This document shows, in pieces, positions 47,581 through 55,564 of a stretch of 64,000 nt of DNA. How positions within the stretch are numbered: position 1 is the stretch's first letter; the number at the start of each line of letters is the position of its first letter. Source of the DNA: Mycobacterium sp. NS-7484 (GTDB lineage: Bacteria > Actinomycetota > Actinomycetes > Mycobacteriales > Mycobacteriaceae); assembly GCF_001953975.1 (NCBI RefSeq), contig NZ_MBEJ01000127.1:99833-163832 (forward strand), read 5' to 3'. The notes under the pieces were generated by a model. That model searched no databases and was not told where the DNA came from. It worked only from the letters and a program-made list of their open reading frames with translations. Made by a program: the position numbers and the translations under genes.

Positions 47581-47598
47581 ACCGCAGCAGTCTGCGGT
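47581..47598 (+). terminator. Small hairpin between the two methyltransferase genes
   Basis: ACCGCAG and CTGCGGT form a 7-bp stem with a CAGT loop 20 nt after the first stop. There is no U-tract. Confidence 0.4.
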
Positions 47599-47666
47599 GA
47601 ATTTCGGCGGGAACCGCTGGCCAGCCCATTGACCGCGTCAGCCACCGAATTTGCCGACGCGACACT

Positions 47667-47694
47667 TTGACACTTGTCAGGCCGCGCTGATAGT
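47667..47694 (+). promoter_or_regulatory. Promoter and palindrome upstream of the second methyltransferase
   Basis: A consensus TTGACA (47667-47672) with 16 bp to GATAGT (47689-47694) forms a strong promoter candidate. TGACACTTGTCA, a 12-bp palindrome at 47668-47679, overlaps the -35 and could bind a regulator. Confidence 0.5.
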
Positions 47695-47753
47695 CACCTG
47701 TTGTAGGCTGACGACTCGGCGGGGAGAACTCTAACGCTTGGAGCAATTCGAAT

Positions 47754-48614
47754 ATGTCGAAGTTGACACCCAAATATGAAGAACTGCAGTCGATCTACGA
47801 CATTTCAAACGAATTCTACGAACTGTTCCTGGGTCCCACAATGGGCTACACGTGCGGCTATTACGAACGTGAGGACATGACGGGCGCCGAGGCGCAGATC
47901 GCCAAGTTCGACCTGGCACTGGGCAAGCTCGGCCTGGAGCCCGGCATGACCCTGCTGGACATCGGCTGCGGCTGGGGCGCCTGCATGGCCCGGGCGATCG
48001 AGAAATACGACGTCAACGTCATCGGTCTGACCCTCAGCGGCGAGCAGCGGGAATACGCCATCGAAAAGCTCTCCCAGGTGCCCACCAACCGCAATATCGA
48101 GGTGCGGCTGCAGGGCTGGGAGGAGTTCACCGACAAAGTCGACCGCATCGTGTCGATCGGTGCCTTCGAGCATTTCGGATTCGAGCGGTATCCGGCGTTT
48201 TTCGAGACCGCCTACAACGCGCTGCCCGACGACGGCGTCATGCTGCTGCACAACATCACCGGATTCGACCTCCGTCAGGGCCAGAAGCTGGGCCTGCACA
48301 TGACGTTCGAAGACGCTCGGTTCGCCCGGTTCATCATGACCGAGATCTTCCCCGGCGGCCGGTTGCCCTCGGTCGAGATGGAGAAAGAAAAGGCGCTCGA
48401 AGCCGGCTTCAAGCTCACGCAGCTGCAGGAGATCGGCCCGCATTACGTCCGGACGCTCAAGTACTGGGCCGACGCCCTCGAGGCGCACAAGGACGAGGCG
48501 ATCGCGATTCAGAGCCAGGAAATCTACGACCGCTACGACAAGTACCTAAACGGCTGCCAGAAGTACTTCGCTTCGGGCCACATCAGCGTGCACCAGTTCA
48601 CGCTGCAGAAGTAG
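47754..48614 (+). CDS. SAM-dependent mycolate methyltransferase/cyclopropane synthase family (second copy)
   Basis: This is 286 residues, clearly paralogous to the previous gene with the same landmarks: YDISNEFYELF, CGYYEREDMTGAEAQ, LLDIGCGWGACM near 64, GLTLSGEQ, GAFEHFGFERY near 135, and the FTLQK end. It has its own promoter candidate. Presence of two copies matches the mmaA/cmaA clusters of mycobacteria; substrate position specificity is unknown. Confidence 0.88.
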   Translation: MSKLTPKYEELQSIYDISNEFYELFLGPTMGYTCGYYEREDMTGAEAQIAKFDLALGKLGLEPGMTLLDIGCGWGACMARAIEKYDVNVIGLTLSGEQREYAIEKLSQVPTNRNIEVRLQGWEEFTDKVDRIVSIGAFEHFGFERYPAFFETAYNALPDDGVMLLHNITGFDLRQGQKLGLHMTFEDARFARFIMTEIFPGGRLPSVEMEKEKALEAGFKLTQLQEIGPHYVRTLKYWADALEAHKDEAIAIQSQEIYDRYDKYLNGCQKYFASGHISVHQFTLQK

Positions 48615-48720
48615 TCGCCGAAACTTTTCTCGGCACGCTGTCGGATCTCGCCGACGCCGCTCGTCGGTTGGGTAGAGAGTGGAACAGACGGTTCTGCTCA
48701 CTGCCCACCGGAGGACGACG

Positions 48721-49416
48721 ATGCTGTACTTCGCTTTATTGATCAGCCCGGACGTGGAGCTCACCGCGGAGCAGCGGGCTGAGGGAATGGCCGCCTTCGA
48801 GGCATTTCACGCCAAGGCCCGGTCGGCGATACGGGCCGGTGACGCGCTGGACAAGGCCGCTGCCGCCACGCGGATCAGCGGCGGGCCCGACGCGCCCGTG
48901 GTCACCGACGGTCCGTTCGCCGAGGGCGCCGAGGTGGCTTGCGGCTACTACGTCTTCGAGGCCGACAACCTCGACGAGGTGCTGGCTCTGGCGCGGGACA
49001 TCCCGGTCGCCCAATTCGGCGCGGTCGAGGTGTGGCCCATCGTCCACTGGCAGGCACCCGAGCAGCCGCTCGGAAACGATTGGCTGGCACTGCTGCTGGA
49101 ACCGCCGGAGCTGGTGAACACTCCCGGCACCGACGAATGGAACGCCCAGGCGGCCCAGCACGTCGAACTCGCCAAGACCATCGGCGATCAGACGCTGGCC
49201 GGTGCGCCGTTGCATCCGCCGTCGACGGCGACCACCGTGCGCGTACGTGAGGGCAAGGTGATGATCACCGACGGCCCGTATGCCGAAGGCGCCGAAGTGG
49301 CCAACGGCTTCTATGTGTTGCGGGCCGCCGATCGTGACGAAGCGGTCAAGCTGGCGTCGATGATTCCGGCGTCGGCCGTCGAGGTTCGGCGGTTGTCGGG
49401 GCTGGCCGGTCTGTAA
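48721..49416 (+). CDS. Two-domain DGPF (YCII-related) protein
   Basis: This 231-residue protein is made of two DGPF domains. Each has its motif: DGPFAEGAEVACGYYVFEA near residue 63 and DGPYAEGAEVANGFYVL near 183. YCII/DGPF domains form small ferredoxin-like dimers of unclear chemistry. It precedes an ECF42 sigma factor by 6 nt, the gene pairing described for ECF42. ATG 48721 has GGAGG upstream; an upstream ATG at 48679 adds no domain. Confidence 0.88.
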   Translation: MLYFALLISPDVELTAEQRAEGMAAFEAFHAKARSAIRAGDALDKAAAATRISGGPDAPVVTDGPFAEGAEVACGYYVFEADNLDEVLALARDIPVAQFGAVEVWPIVHWQAPEQPLGNDWLALLLEPPELVNTPGTDEWNAQAAQHVELAKTIGDQTLAGAPLHPPSTATTVRVREGKVMITDGPYAEGAEVANGFYVLRAADRDEAVKLASMIPASAVEVRRLSGLAGL

Positions 49417-49422
49417 TCGCCG

Positions 49423-50643
49423 ATGACCCGACTGGACGGCATCTTTCGGCGCGAGTGGGGTCCGGCGGTAGCCGTCATCGCTCGTTGGTCGGACGATCTC
49501 ACGGTGGCCGAGGATGCCGTCCAAGAGGCCTGCGCACAGGCCATCCGGGTATGGCCGGACCAGGGAGTCCCGACCAATCCCGGGGCGTGGCTGACCACCG
49601 TGGCGCGTAATCGGGCGCTGGACCGGCTGCGACGTGAATCTGCGCGCGCCGGAAAGGAATTCGCCGCCGCGTACGAACGGGTCGGGACGTCAGAGGAGAT
49701 CGAGTTGCATCCCGTGCGCGACGACGAACTGCGGATGATGTTCACCTGCGCGCATCCGGCATTGGACCGCAGCTCGCAACTGGCGCTCACCCTCCGGCTG
49801 ATCTCCGGGCTGACCGTCACCGAGATAGCTCGTGCCCTGTTACAGAGCGAAGCGGCCGTCGGTCAGCGAATCACCCGTGCCAAGAACAAGATTCGACAAG
49901 CCAACATCCCGTTGCGGGTTCCGCCGCCAGAGCTGCTGGGTGAGCGCACCCCGCATGTCCTCGGCTGTGTGTATTCGGTGTTCACCGAGGGCTACTGGTC
50001 GACGGGCGGTCCATCGGCGATCCGCGATGAACTGTGCGACGAAGGTGTACGGCTCGCACATGAACTGTGCGATCTGATGCCGGACAACCGCGACGCACAT
50101 GCGCTCGCCGCCCTTGTGCTGCTGCATGATTCGCGTCGGAGGACCCGGGTCGACGCCACCGGCGCCCTGGTGCCGCTCGATGAGCAGGACCGTGACCGTT
50201 GGGACCGTGGCCGTATCGCGCGGGGTCTGGAACAGCTGCGGCTCGCAGAAGGCGCACCCGGAACATATCTTCCGCAAGCGGTGATCGCGGCCCTGCACGC
50301 GACGGCGCCGGCCTGGCCGCACACCGACTGGGCCACAATCTGCCTGGCCTATGATCGTCTGCTCGCCCTGACCGACTCGCCGGTGGTCCGCGCAAATCGC
50401 GCGCTGGCCATCGGGTTTCGTGACGGGTTCGATGCCGGTCTGGCTGCGCTCGACGAGGCCGGCACGGACCCGCGGTTGGCCAGGACGAACACGGTGGCCT
50501 CCATCCGCGCCGATCTTCTCCGGCGAGCCGGCCGACGCGTTGAGGCGCAGCGGTGGTACCGGATCGCGCTGGAGGCCGAGAACGTGTCCGCACCCGCGGC
50601 GGCATTCCTGCGCCGTCGCCTCGCGGAGTGCGTCGGCTGTTGA
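49423..50643 (+). CDS. ECF42-type RNA polymerase sigma factor
   Basis: This 406-residue protein has an N-terminal sigma-2 domain (DLTVAEDAVQEACAQA; NPGAWLTTVARNRALDRLRR), then sigma-4 (SGLTVTEIARALLQSEAAV near 130), and a large helical C-terminal extension of about 230 residues with TPR-like repeats and an FRDGFDAGL segment. That extension and the adjacent DGPF gene define the ECF42 group. No anti-sigma factor is present; the C-terminal domain is thought to control activity. Confidence 0.9.
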   Translation: MTRLDGIFRREWGPAVAVIARWSDDLTVAEDAVQEACAQAIRVWPDQGVPTNPGAWLTTVARNRALDRLRRESARAGKEFAAAYERVGTSEEIELHPVRDDELRMMFTCAHPALDRSSQLALTLRLISGLTVTEIARALLQSEAAVGQRITRAKNKIRQANIPLRVPPPELLGERTPHVLGCVYSVFTEGYWSTGGPSAIRDELCDEGVRLAHELCDLMPDNRDAHALAALVLLHDSRRRTRVDATGALVPLDEQDRDRWDRGRIARGLEQLRLAEGAPGTYLPQAVIAALHATAPAWPHTDWATICLAYDRLLALTDSPVVRANRALAIGFRDGFDAGLAALDEAGTDPRLARTNTVASIRADLLRRAGRRVEAQRWYRIALEAENVSAPAAAFLRRRLAECVGC

Positions 50644-50650
50644 TGCCCAA

Positions 50651-50700
50651 CAGACACAAACCTGCCCCTTTTCAACCGAAAAGGGGCAGGTTTGTGTCTG
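50651..50700. terminator. Perfect 50-nt CAGAC/GTCTG palindrome (element 4)
   Basis: A perfect 23-bp stem with an AACC loop, followed by CTCGCG, between the convergent sigma factor and rplA genes. It is the cleanest of the four same-length elements; it contains an internal CCCCTTTTC/GAAAAGGGG tract. Confidence 0.88.
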
Positions 50701-50749
50701 CTCGCGCAGGAAAAACTAGGCCGCGGTGCCGAATGGTCGGCTCCGCAAG

Positions 50750-51457
50750 CTACGCCTCGGTGAAGTTCCGGGTCACCGCCGGGTCAACCGGGATACCCGG
50801 ACCGGTGGTGGTGGAGACGGTCACCTTCTTGAGGTAACGACCCTTCGAGGACGACGGCTTGGCCCGCAGCACCTCGTCGAGCGCGGCGCCGTAGTTCTCG
50901 GCCAGCTTGGCCTCGTCGAAGGACGCCTTGCCGATCACGAAGTGCAGGTTGGCCTGCTTGTCGACACGGAAGTTGATCTTGCCGCCCTTGATGTCGGCCA
51001 CAGCCTTGGTGACATCGGGGGTGACGGTGCCGGTCTTGGGGTTCGGCATCAGACCGCGCGGGCCCAGCACGCGGGCGATCCGACCGACCTTGGCCATCTG
51101 ATCCGGGGTGGCGATGGCGGCGTCGAAGTCCAGGAACCCGCCCTGGATCTTCTCGATGAGGTCGTCGCTGCCGACCACGTCGGCACCGGCGGCCAGCGCC
51201 TGCTCGGCCTTCTCACCGACGGCGAACACGGCGACGCGGGCGGTCTTACCGGTGCCGTGGGGCAGGTTGACGGTGCCGCGGACCATCTGGTCAGCCTTGC
51301 GGGGGTCAACGCCGAGGCGGATGGCGACCTCGACGGTGGCGTCCTGCTTCTTGGAGGAGGTCTCCTTGGCCAACTTCGCCGCCTCAAGCGGGGTGTAAAG
51401 CTTGGTCCGGTCGACCTTCTCCGCGGCTTCGCGGTATGCCTTGCTGTTCTTGCTCAT
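50750..51457 (-). CDS. rplA: 50S ribosomal protein L1
   Basis: This is 235 residues with the L1 rRNA-binding signature around GPRGLMPNPKTGTV near residue 133. L1 forms the mobile stalk releasing E-site tRNA and in many bacteria represses its own rplKA message. ATG 51457; it follows rplK by 59 nt. Confidence 0.98.
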   Translation of the reverse strand: MSKNSKAYREAAEKVDRTKLYTPLEAAKLAKETSSKKQDATVEVAIRLGVDPRKADQMVRGTVNLPHGTGKTARVAVFAVGEKAEQALAAGADVVGSDDLIEKIQGGFLDFDAAIATPDQMAKVGRIARVLGPRGLMPNPKTGTVTPDVTKAVADIKGGKINFRVDKQANLHFVIGKASFDEAKLAENYGAALDEVLRAKPSSSKGRYLKKVTVSTTTGPGIPVDPAVTRNFTEA

Positions 51458-51516
51458 TGAATCTCCTTGACAGAAGTTGTGGTTGGCGGGCCGAAGCTGG
51501 CCCTCCCACACGTGCC

Positions 51517-51945
51517 TTATTCGACCGTGATACCCATGGACCGGGCGGTGCCGGCGATGATCTTCGACGCAGCGTCGACATCGTTGGCGTTGAGATCGGC
51601 CTTCTTGGTCTCGGCGATCTCGCGCACCTGGTCCCAGGTCACCTTGGCGACCTTGGTCTTGTGCGGCTCGCCCGAACCCTTCTGCACACCGGCTGCCTTG
51701 AGCAGCAGCTTGGCGGCGGGCGGGGTCTTCAGTGCGAACGTGAAGCTGCGGTCCTCGTAGACGGTGATCTCCACGGGGATGACGTTTCCGCGCTGCGACT
51801 CGGTCGCGGCGTTGTACGCCTTGCAGAACTCCATGATGTTGACGCCGTGCTGGCCAAGTGCAGGACCGACCGGCGGGGCGGGGTTGGCCTGCCCGGCCTG
51901 GATCTGCAGCTTGATGAGCCCGGCGACCTTCTTCTTCGGGGCCAT
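51517..51945 (-). CDS. rplK: 50S ribosomal protein L11
   Basis: This is 142 residues starting MAPKKKVAGLIKLQIQAGQA with the PPVGPALGQHGVNIMEFC rRNA-binding segment. It supports GTPase-associated centre function and is a thiopeptide target. Complete. Confidence 0.98.
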   Translation of the reverse strand: MAPKKKVAGLIKLQIQAGQANPAPPVGPALGQHGVNIMEFCKAYNAATESQRGNVIPVEITVYEDRSFTFALKTPPAAKLLLKAAGVQKGSGEPHKTKVAKVTWDQVREIAETKKADLNANDVDAASKIIAGTARSMGITVE

Positions 51946-52012
51946 GCTTGTGGTGTTCCTTACTTGCTCATCCGTGGGCGCCGAAACGCCCGGTTACTAG
52001 CCGCTGTGGCGA

Positions 52013-52816
52013 CTAAATCTTGGAGACCTGGTTGAAGGTCAATTCGACAGGTGTCTCGCGACCGAAGATGGACACCAGCACCTTGAGCTTCTGCTGCTCG
52101 GCGTTGACCTCGCTGATGGAGGCAGGCAGCGTCGCGAACGGGCCGTCCATGACGGTGACGGACTCGCCGACCTCGAAGTCGACCAGGATCTCCGGCCGTT
52201 CGAGCGTGGCTTCGGTGCTGGCACCGGCCGCGGCGGCGGCAGCGCTGGACTTGGCGGGCTTCTTGGCCGCACCTTGGGGGAGCAGGAACTTCACCACGTC
52301 GTCCAGCGACAGCGGCGACGGACGTGAGGTGGCGCCGACGAAACCGGTGACGCCCGGGGTGTTGCGCACCGCGCCCCACGACTCGTCGTTGAGTTCCATG
52401 CGCACCAGGATGTAGCCCGGCAGCACCTTGCGGTTGACCTGCTTGCGCTGGCCGTTCTTGATCTCGGTGACCTCTTCGGTGGGCACCTCGACCTGGAAGA
52501 TGTAGTCGCCGACGTCCAGGTTCTGCACGCGGGTCTCGAGGTTGGCCTTCACCTTGTTCTCGTAGCCGGCGTAGGAGTGGATGACGTACCAGTCGCCGGG
52601 CTTGAGGCGCAGTTCCTTCTTGAGGGCGACTGCCGGATCCTCGTCTTCCTCGGCGGCAGGCGCCGCGTCGGCGGCTTCTTCGGCCGGGGCCTCGTCGGTC
52701 TCGTCGGCCGCGCCGGCGGCCTCCTGGTCTTCGGTCAGATCGTCGGTCTGCGACTCGACGCCGTCGACGTCAACGATCTCGTCGGCAACGGTCTCGTCGC
52801 CGTCGAACGTGGTCAC
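52013..52816 (-). CDS. nusG: Transcription termination/antitermination factor NusG
   Basis: This 267-residue protein has a long acidic N-terminal extension (about 85 residues, Glu/Asp/Ala) typical of actinobacteria. The NGN domain follows (WYVIHSYAGYENKVKANL near 90), then a linker and the C-terminal KOW domain (VGESVTVMDGPFATL near 215). GTG start. In mycobacteria NusG stimulates intrinsic termination, relevant to the hairpins described here. Confidence 0.97.
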   Translation of the reverse strand: MTTFDGDETVADEIVDVDGVESQTDDLTEDQEAAGAADETDEAPAEEAADAAPAAEEDEDPAVALKKELRLKPGDWYVIHSYAGYENKVKANLETRVQNLDVGDYIFQVEVPTEEVTEIKNGQRKQVNRKVLPGYILVRMELNDESWGAVRNTPGVTGFVGATSRPSPLSLDDVVKFLLPQGAAKKPAKSSAAAAAAGASTEATLERPEILVDFEVGESVTVMDGPFATLPASISEVNAEQQKLKVLVSIFGRETPVELTFNQVSKI

Positions 52817-52843
52817 GTTGTCAGTCCTCTCTCAAATTCCAGA

Positions 52844-53302
52844 TCAGGTGCCGAACACCAGCGACACCAGCTTCGCCAGGCCGAAGTCGGCGCCGGCGAT
52901 CAGCGCCACCATGAACGCCAGGAAGACCAGCACCACGGTGGTGTAGCTGACCATCTGCTTGCGGTTGGGCCAGATCACCTTGCGGAGCTCGGCCACGACC
53001 TGTCGCAGGTAGGTGACAACGAACATGATCGGGTTACGCGACGGCCCGGTCTTCTTGGCCTTCGCGGTCTTCTTGGCCTTACCGGAGTCGGCCTTGGCAT
53101 CGCTCGACGCTGTGTCGTCCTCGACGGCCTCATCGCTGTCGGTCTCGGCGACCGCACCGCGTCGGCTCCGCTTGCCGGTCGGGCGCAGCGGCCGGGTCAC
53201 CACGGCGGTCTGACCGTGGCTGGTGCCGGTTGCCTCGGTGCCGGTGCCGGCGTCGGTTCCAGTGTCGTCTGCGGAGCCGGCACCTTCGCGCTCGTCGCTC
53301 AC
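52844..53302 (-). CDS. secE: Preprotein translocase subunit SecE
   Basis: This is 152 residues with an acidic/basic N-terminal extension to about residue 85, then the SecE core (FVVTYLRQVVAELRKVIWPNR) and one transmembrane helix near 115-140. It clamps SecY in the translocon. GTG start; nusG follows 27 nt downstream in transcription. Confidence 0.96.
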   Translation of the reverse strand: MSDEREGAGSADDTGTDAGTGTEATGTSHGQTAVVTRPLRPTGKRSRRGAVAETDSDEAVEDDTASSDAKADSGKAKKTAKAKKTGPSRNPIMFVVTYLRQVVAELRKVIWPNRKQMVSYTTVVLVFLAFMVALIAGADFGLAKLVSLVFGT

Positions 53303-53372
53303 CGCATGCCTTTCATCCTGGGTTGTGTGTCACCTTCCAGTGTCCACACGCTGTCGAGTATTCAGTTTGAAG

Positions 53373-53445
<73 letters not shown>

Positions 53446-53631
53446 CTGTCGGTGACATGCTGGCGCTGTCGTCACCGTACTGCGCCGAGGCTTACACAAT
53501 TCGCGCGCGGCCCGCTCGACTGGTCAAGCCGACGGACAGCGCGCTGAAATGGGAAAAACCCCGAGAGCCGAGTGTACCCCGGCGTGGGTGTCATCTACTA
53601 ATCGTGCGCGCGGCTGACACCCCTGCGGCAA

Positions 53632-54141
53632 TCACTCGCCGGCGGCCTTGCGCACCACCTTGCCGGTCTCCGGATCCCACTTGACCTGGATCGAATCGTC
53701 GCCTTCATGGCCCATCATCGTGGTGAAGGCTTCGAGGACCACTTCCCCGTCGTCGTTCGTGCAGACGTTGTGGGTGACGACGATGTCGGCACCGAACCGC
53801 TCGTCGACGGACTGGATCGTCATGACCGCGTGCAGCTGATCGCCGGCCTTGAGCGGCTTGCGGTACAGGAACTTCTGGTCGACCTGGACGATCTGCATGG
53901 TCTCCATGCCGACGTCCACGTTCTGGAAGAAGTGTTCCTGCACCAGCAGCGCCAGCGTGGAGGCGAAGGTCAGCGGGGCGACCAGCGCGTCATGGCCGAG
54001 TTCGGCGGCGGCCGCCTCGTCGTGGCTGGCCGGGTCCATGGCCTTGACGGCCTTGGCGTACTGACGGATCTGCTCTCGGCCGATCAGGAAGGGGTGCGGA
54101 TATTTCCAGACCATTCCCCGGATGTCGGTTTTGAGCGCCAT
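53632..54141 (-). CDS. hadC: (3R)-hydroxyacyl-ACP dehydratase subunit HadC
   Basis: This is a 169-residue hotdog-fold subunit without the catalytic Asp/His pair. It forms HadBC with HadB to dehydrate long beta-hydroxyacyl-AcpM intermediates during meromycolate elongation in FAS-II. Segments HDEAAAAELGHDALVAPLTFA and IVQVDQKFLYRKPLKAGDQL are near-parallel to HadA. It lies 14 nt after hadB. Confidence 0.95.
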   Translation of the reverse strand: MALKTDIRGMVWKYPHPFLIGREQIRQYAKAVKAMDPASHDEAAAAELGHDALVAPLTFASTLALLVQEHFFQNVDVGMETMQIVQVDQKFLYRKPLKAGDQLHAVMTIQSVDERFGADIVVTHNVCTNDDGEVVLEAFTTMMGHEGDDSIQVKWDPETGKVVRKAAGE

Positions 54142-54155
54142 GGCGCCGGACCTCC

Positions 54156-54584
54156 CTAAGCCAGTTTGGCGGTTGCGACGGCGCGGCCGAAGATCTTCTT
54201 TCCTCCGGCGGTGGCCGAGATGGCGATGGTCACCAGCTTGTCGTCGGGGTCGACGGACTTGACCCGACCGTTGAACACGATCTCGGCGCCGACGCCGTCG
54301 TTGGGCACCGGCACCACCGCGGTGAACCGGACGTTGTATTCGGTGACCGCGGCCGGGTCGCCGACCCAGGAGGTGACGTAGCCGCCGCCGAGGCCCATGG
54401 TGAGCATGCCGTGGGCGATCGCGGTGTCCAGACCGACCTGCTTGGCGATCTCGTCGTCCCAGTGGATCGGGTTCAGGTCACCGGATACACCGGCGTAGTT
54501 GACCAGGTCGCCGCGGGTCAGAGGAATGACCTTCTCCGGAAGCGTGTCACCGACCTTGACCGAGCTGAACTCACGCAGAGCCAT
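54156..54584 (-). CDS. hadB: (3R)-hydroxyacyl-ACP dehydratase catalytic subunit HadB
   Basis: This is the 142-residue catalytic hotdog subunit. The hydratase-2 motif GDLNPIHWDD near residue 36 provides Asp and His, followed by IAHGMLTMGLGG. It works with HadA (early) or HadC (late). ATG 54584 lies inside the 3' end of hadA (14-bp overlap). Confidence 0.96.
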   Translation of the reverse strand: MALREFSSVKVGDTLPEKVIPLTRGDLVNYAGVSGDLNPIHWDDEIAKQVGLDTAIAHGMLTMGLGGGYVTSWVGDPAAVTEYNVRFTAVVPVPNDGVGAEIVFNGRVKSVDPDDKLVTIAISATAGGKKIFGRAVATAKLA

Positions 54585-55047
54585 CAGAAAAACCCTCTTC
54601 TCCGTCACCCGAACGACCCGCCAGGGTCGTGTAGGACTCCTGGACCAAATCACCGTTGTCGTTGGTGATGATGTTCTTCGTCACGATGATGTCGGTGCCG
54701 TGCGCCTTGCGAACGGAATGCACGGACACGTCGCAGTACAGTTTGTCGCCGGCCTTGATCGGCTTGACGAACTTCAGTTCCTGATCGACCTGGACGATCT
54801 GGGCGTCCTGGATGGCGATGTTCGCATGCTCGAAGAACGCCGACTGCGCCTGGTATCCGAAAATGCAGATGAAAGTCAGCGGCGCGGGTAGCCGGTCGTG
54901 TCCGATCTCGGCTGCAGCGGCCTCGTCGTGAAAAAAGGCATCGTCGTTCTTGACTGCGATGGCGTGTTCGCGAATCTTCTCGCGACCCACCTCGTAGTGC
55001 TCGGGATACCGGTACTGCATCCCGACGATGCTTGTCGACAGACCCAC
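54571..55047 (-). CDS. hadA: (3R)-hydroxyacyl-ACP dehydratase subunit HadA
   Basis: This 158-residue hotdog subunit has the HadA pattern (VGMQYRYPEHYEVGREKIREHA, then LPAPLTFICIFGYQAQ) and ends GFSDGSA, like the M. tuberculosis protein. It binds the acyl chain in HadAB and is the target of thiacetazone and isoxyl with HadC. Start GTG 55047. It lies 10 nt after rpmG. Confidence 0.96.
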   Translation of the reverse strand: MGLSTSIVGMQYRYPEHYEVGREKIREHAIAVKNDDAFFHDEAAAAEIGHDRLPAPLTFICIFGYQAQSAFFEHANIAIQDAQIVQVDQELKFVKPIKAGDKLYCDVSVHSVRKAHGTDIIVTKNIITNDNGDLVQESYTTLAGRSGDGEEGFSDGSA

Positions 55048-55057
55048 GAGCCCAGGG

Positions 55058-55225
55058 CTACCGCGACTCTTTGTGCGGCTGATGGGTACCGCAGTTGGGG
55101 CAGAACTTCTTGATCTCGAGCCGGTCGGGATCGTTGCGGCGATTCTTCTTGGTGATGTAGTTGCGGTGCTTGCACACCTCGCACGCCAAAGTGATCTTCG
55201 GCCGTACGTCGGTACTCGACGCCAC
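55058..55225 (-). CDS. rpmG: 50S ribosomal protein L33 (zinc-binding form)
   Basis: This is a 55-residue protein starting with [23 protein letters not shown] and ending HQPHKESR. Two CxxC pairs (CEVC and CPNC) make it the C+ zinc form. It matches rpmG2 upstream of hadA in mycobacteria. The non-zinc paralogue is not in this window. Confidence 0.96.
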
Positions 55226-55271
55226 GTCAGTTCTCCCTGCTCAAAATCACGCTCTGCTTTTGATGTTCCAG

Positions 55272-55345
55272 TAGCGGTGGGGGGACTCGATCCCCCGACC
55301 TCACGATTATGAGTCGTGCGCTCTAACCAGCTGAGCTACACCGCC
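55272..55345 (-). tRNA. metT: tRNA-Met (CAT, elongator type)
   Basis: A 74-nt cloverleaf with acceptor GGCGGTG/CACCGCT (first pair G-U), anticodon CAT in loop CTCATAA, and discriminator A. It has a paired acceptor and GATCGAG T-loop, as in elongators. The 3' CCA is not encoded. Confidence 0.93.
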
Positions 55346-55384
55346 CCGATGATGCGAGTCGGCGCACCGCCTGCTCGTCCACCG

Positions 55385-55457
55385 AGCCCCCTAACGGAAT
55401 CGAACCGTTGACCTTTTCCTTACCATGGAAACGCTCTGCCGACTGAGCTAAGGGGGC
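55385..55457 (-). tRNA. thrT: tRNA-Thr (GGT)
   Basis: A 73-nt cloverleaf with acceptor GCCCCCT/AGGGGGC, anticodon loop ATGGTAA (anticodon GGT), TTCGATT T-loop and discriminator T. It lies 39 nt from tRNA-Met on the same strand. Confidence 0.95.
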
Positions 55458-55564
55458 CTGTTGCGCGTCCGTACCCGCGCAGCCTTAAAGAGGGTACAGC
55501 CTCCCCGGCGGCCGCACCAAACCGCAGGTCAGCACGGCCGTCGGGGAGTTATTTCGCCTGGTCG

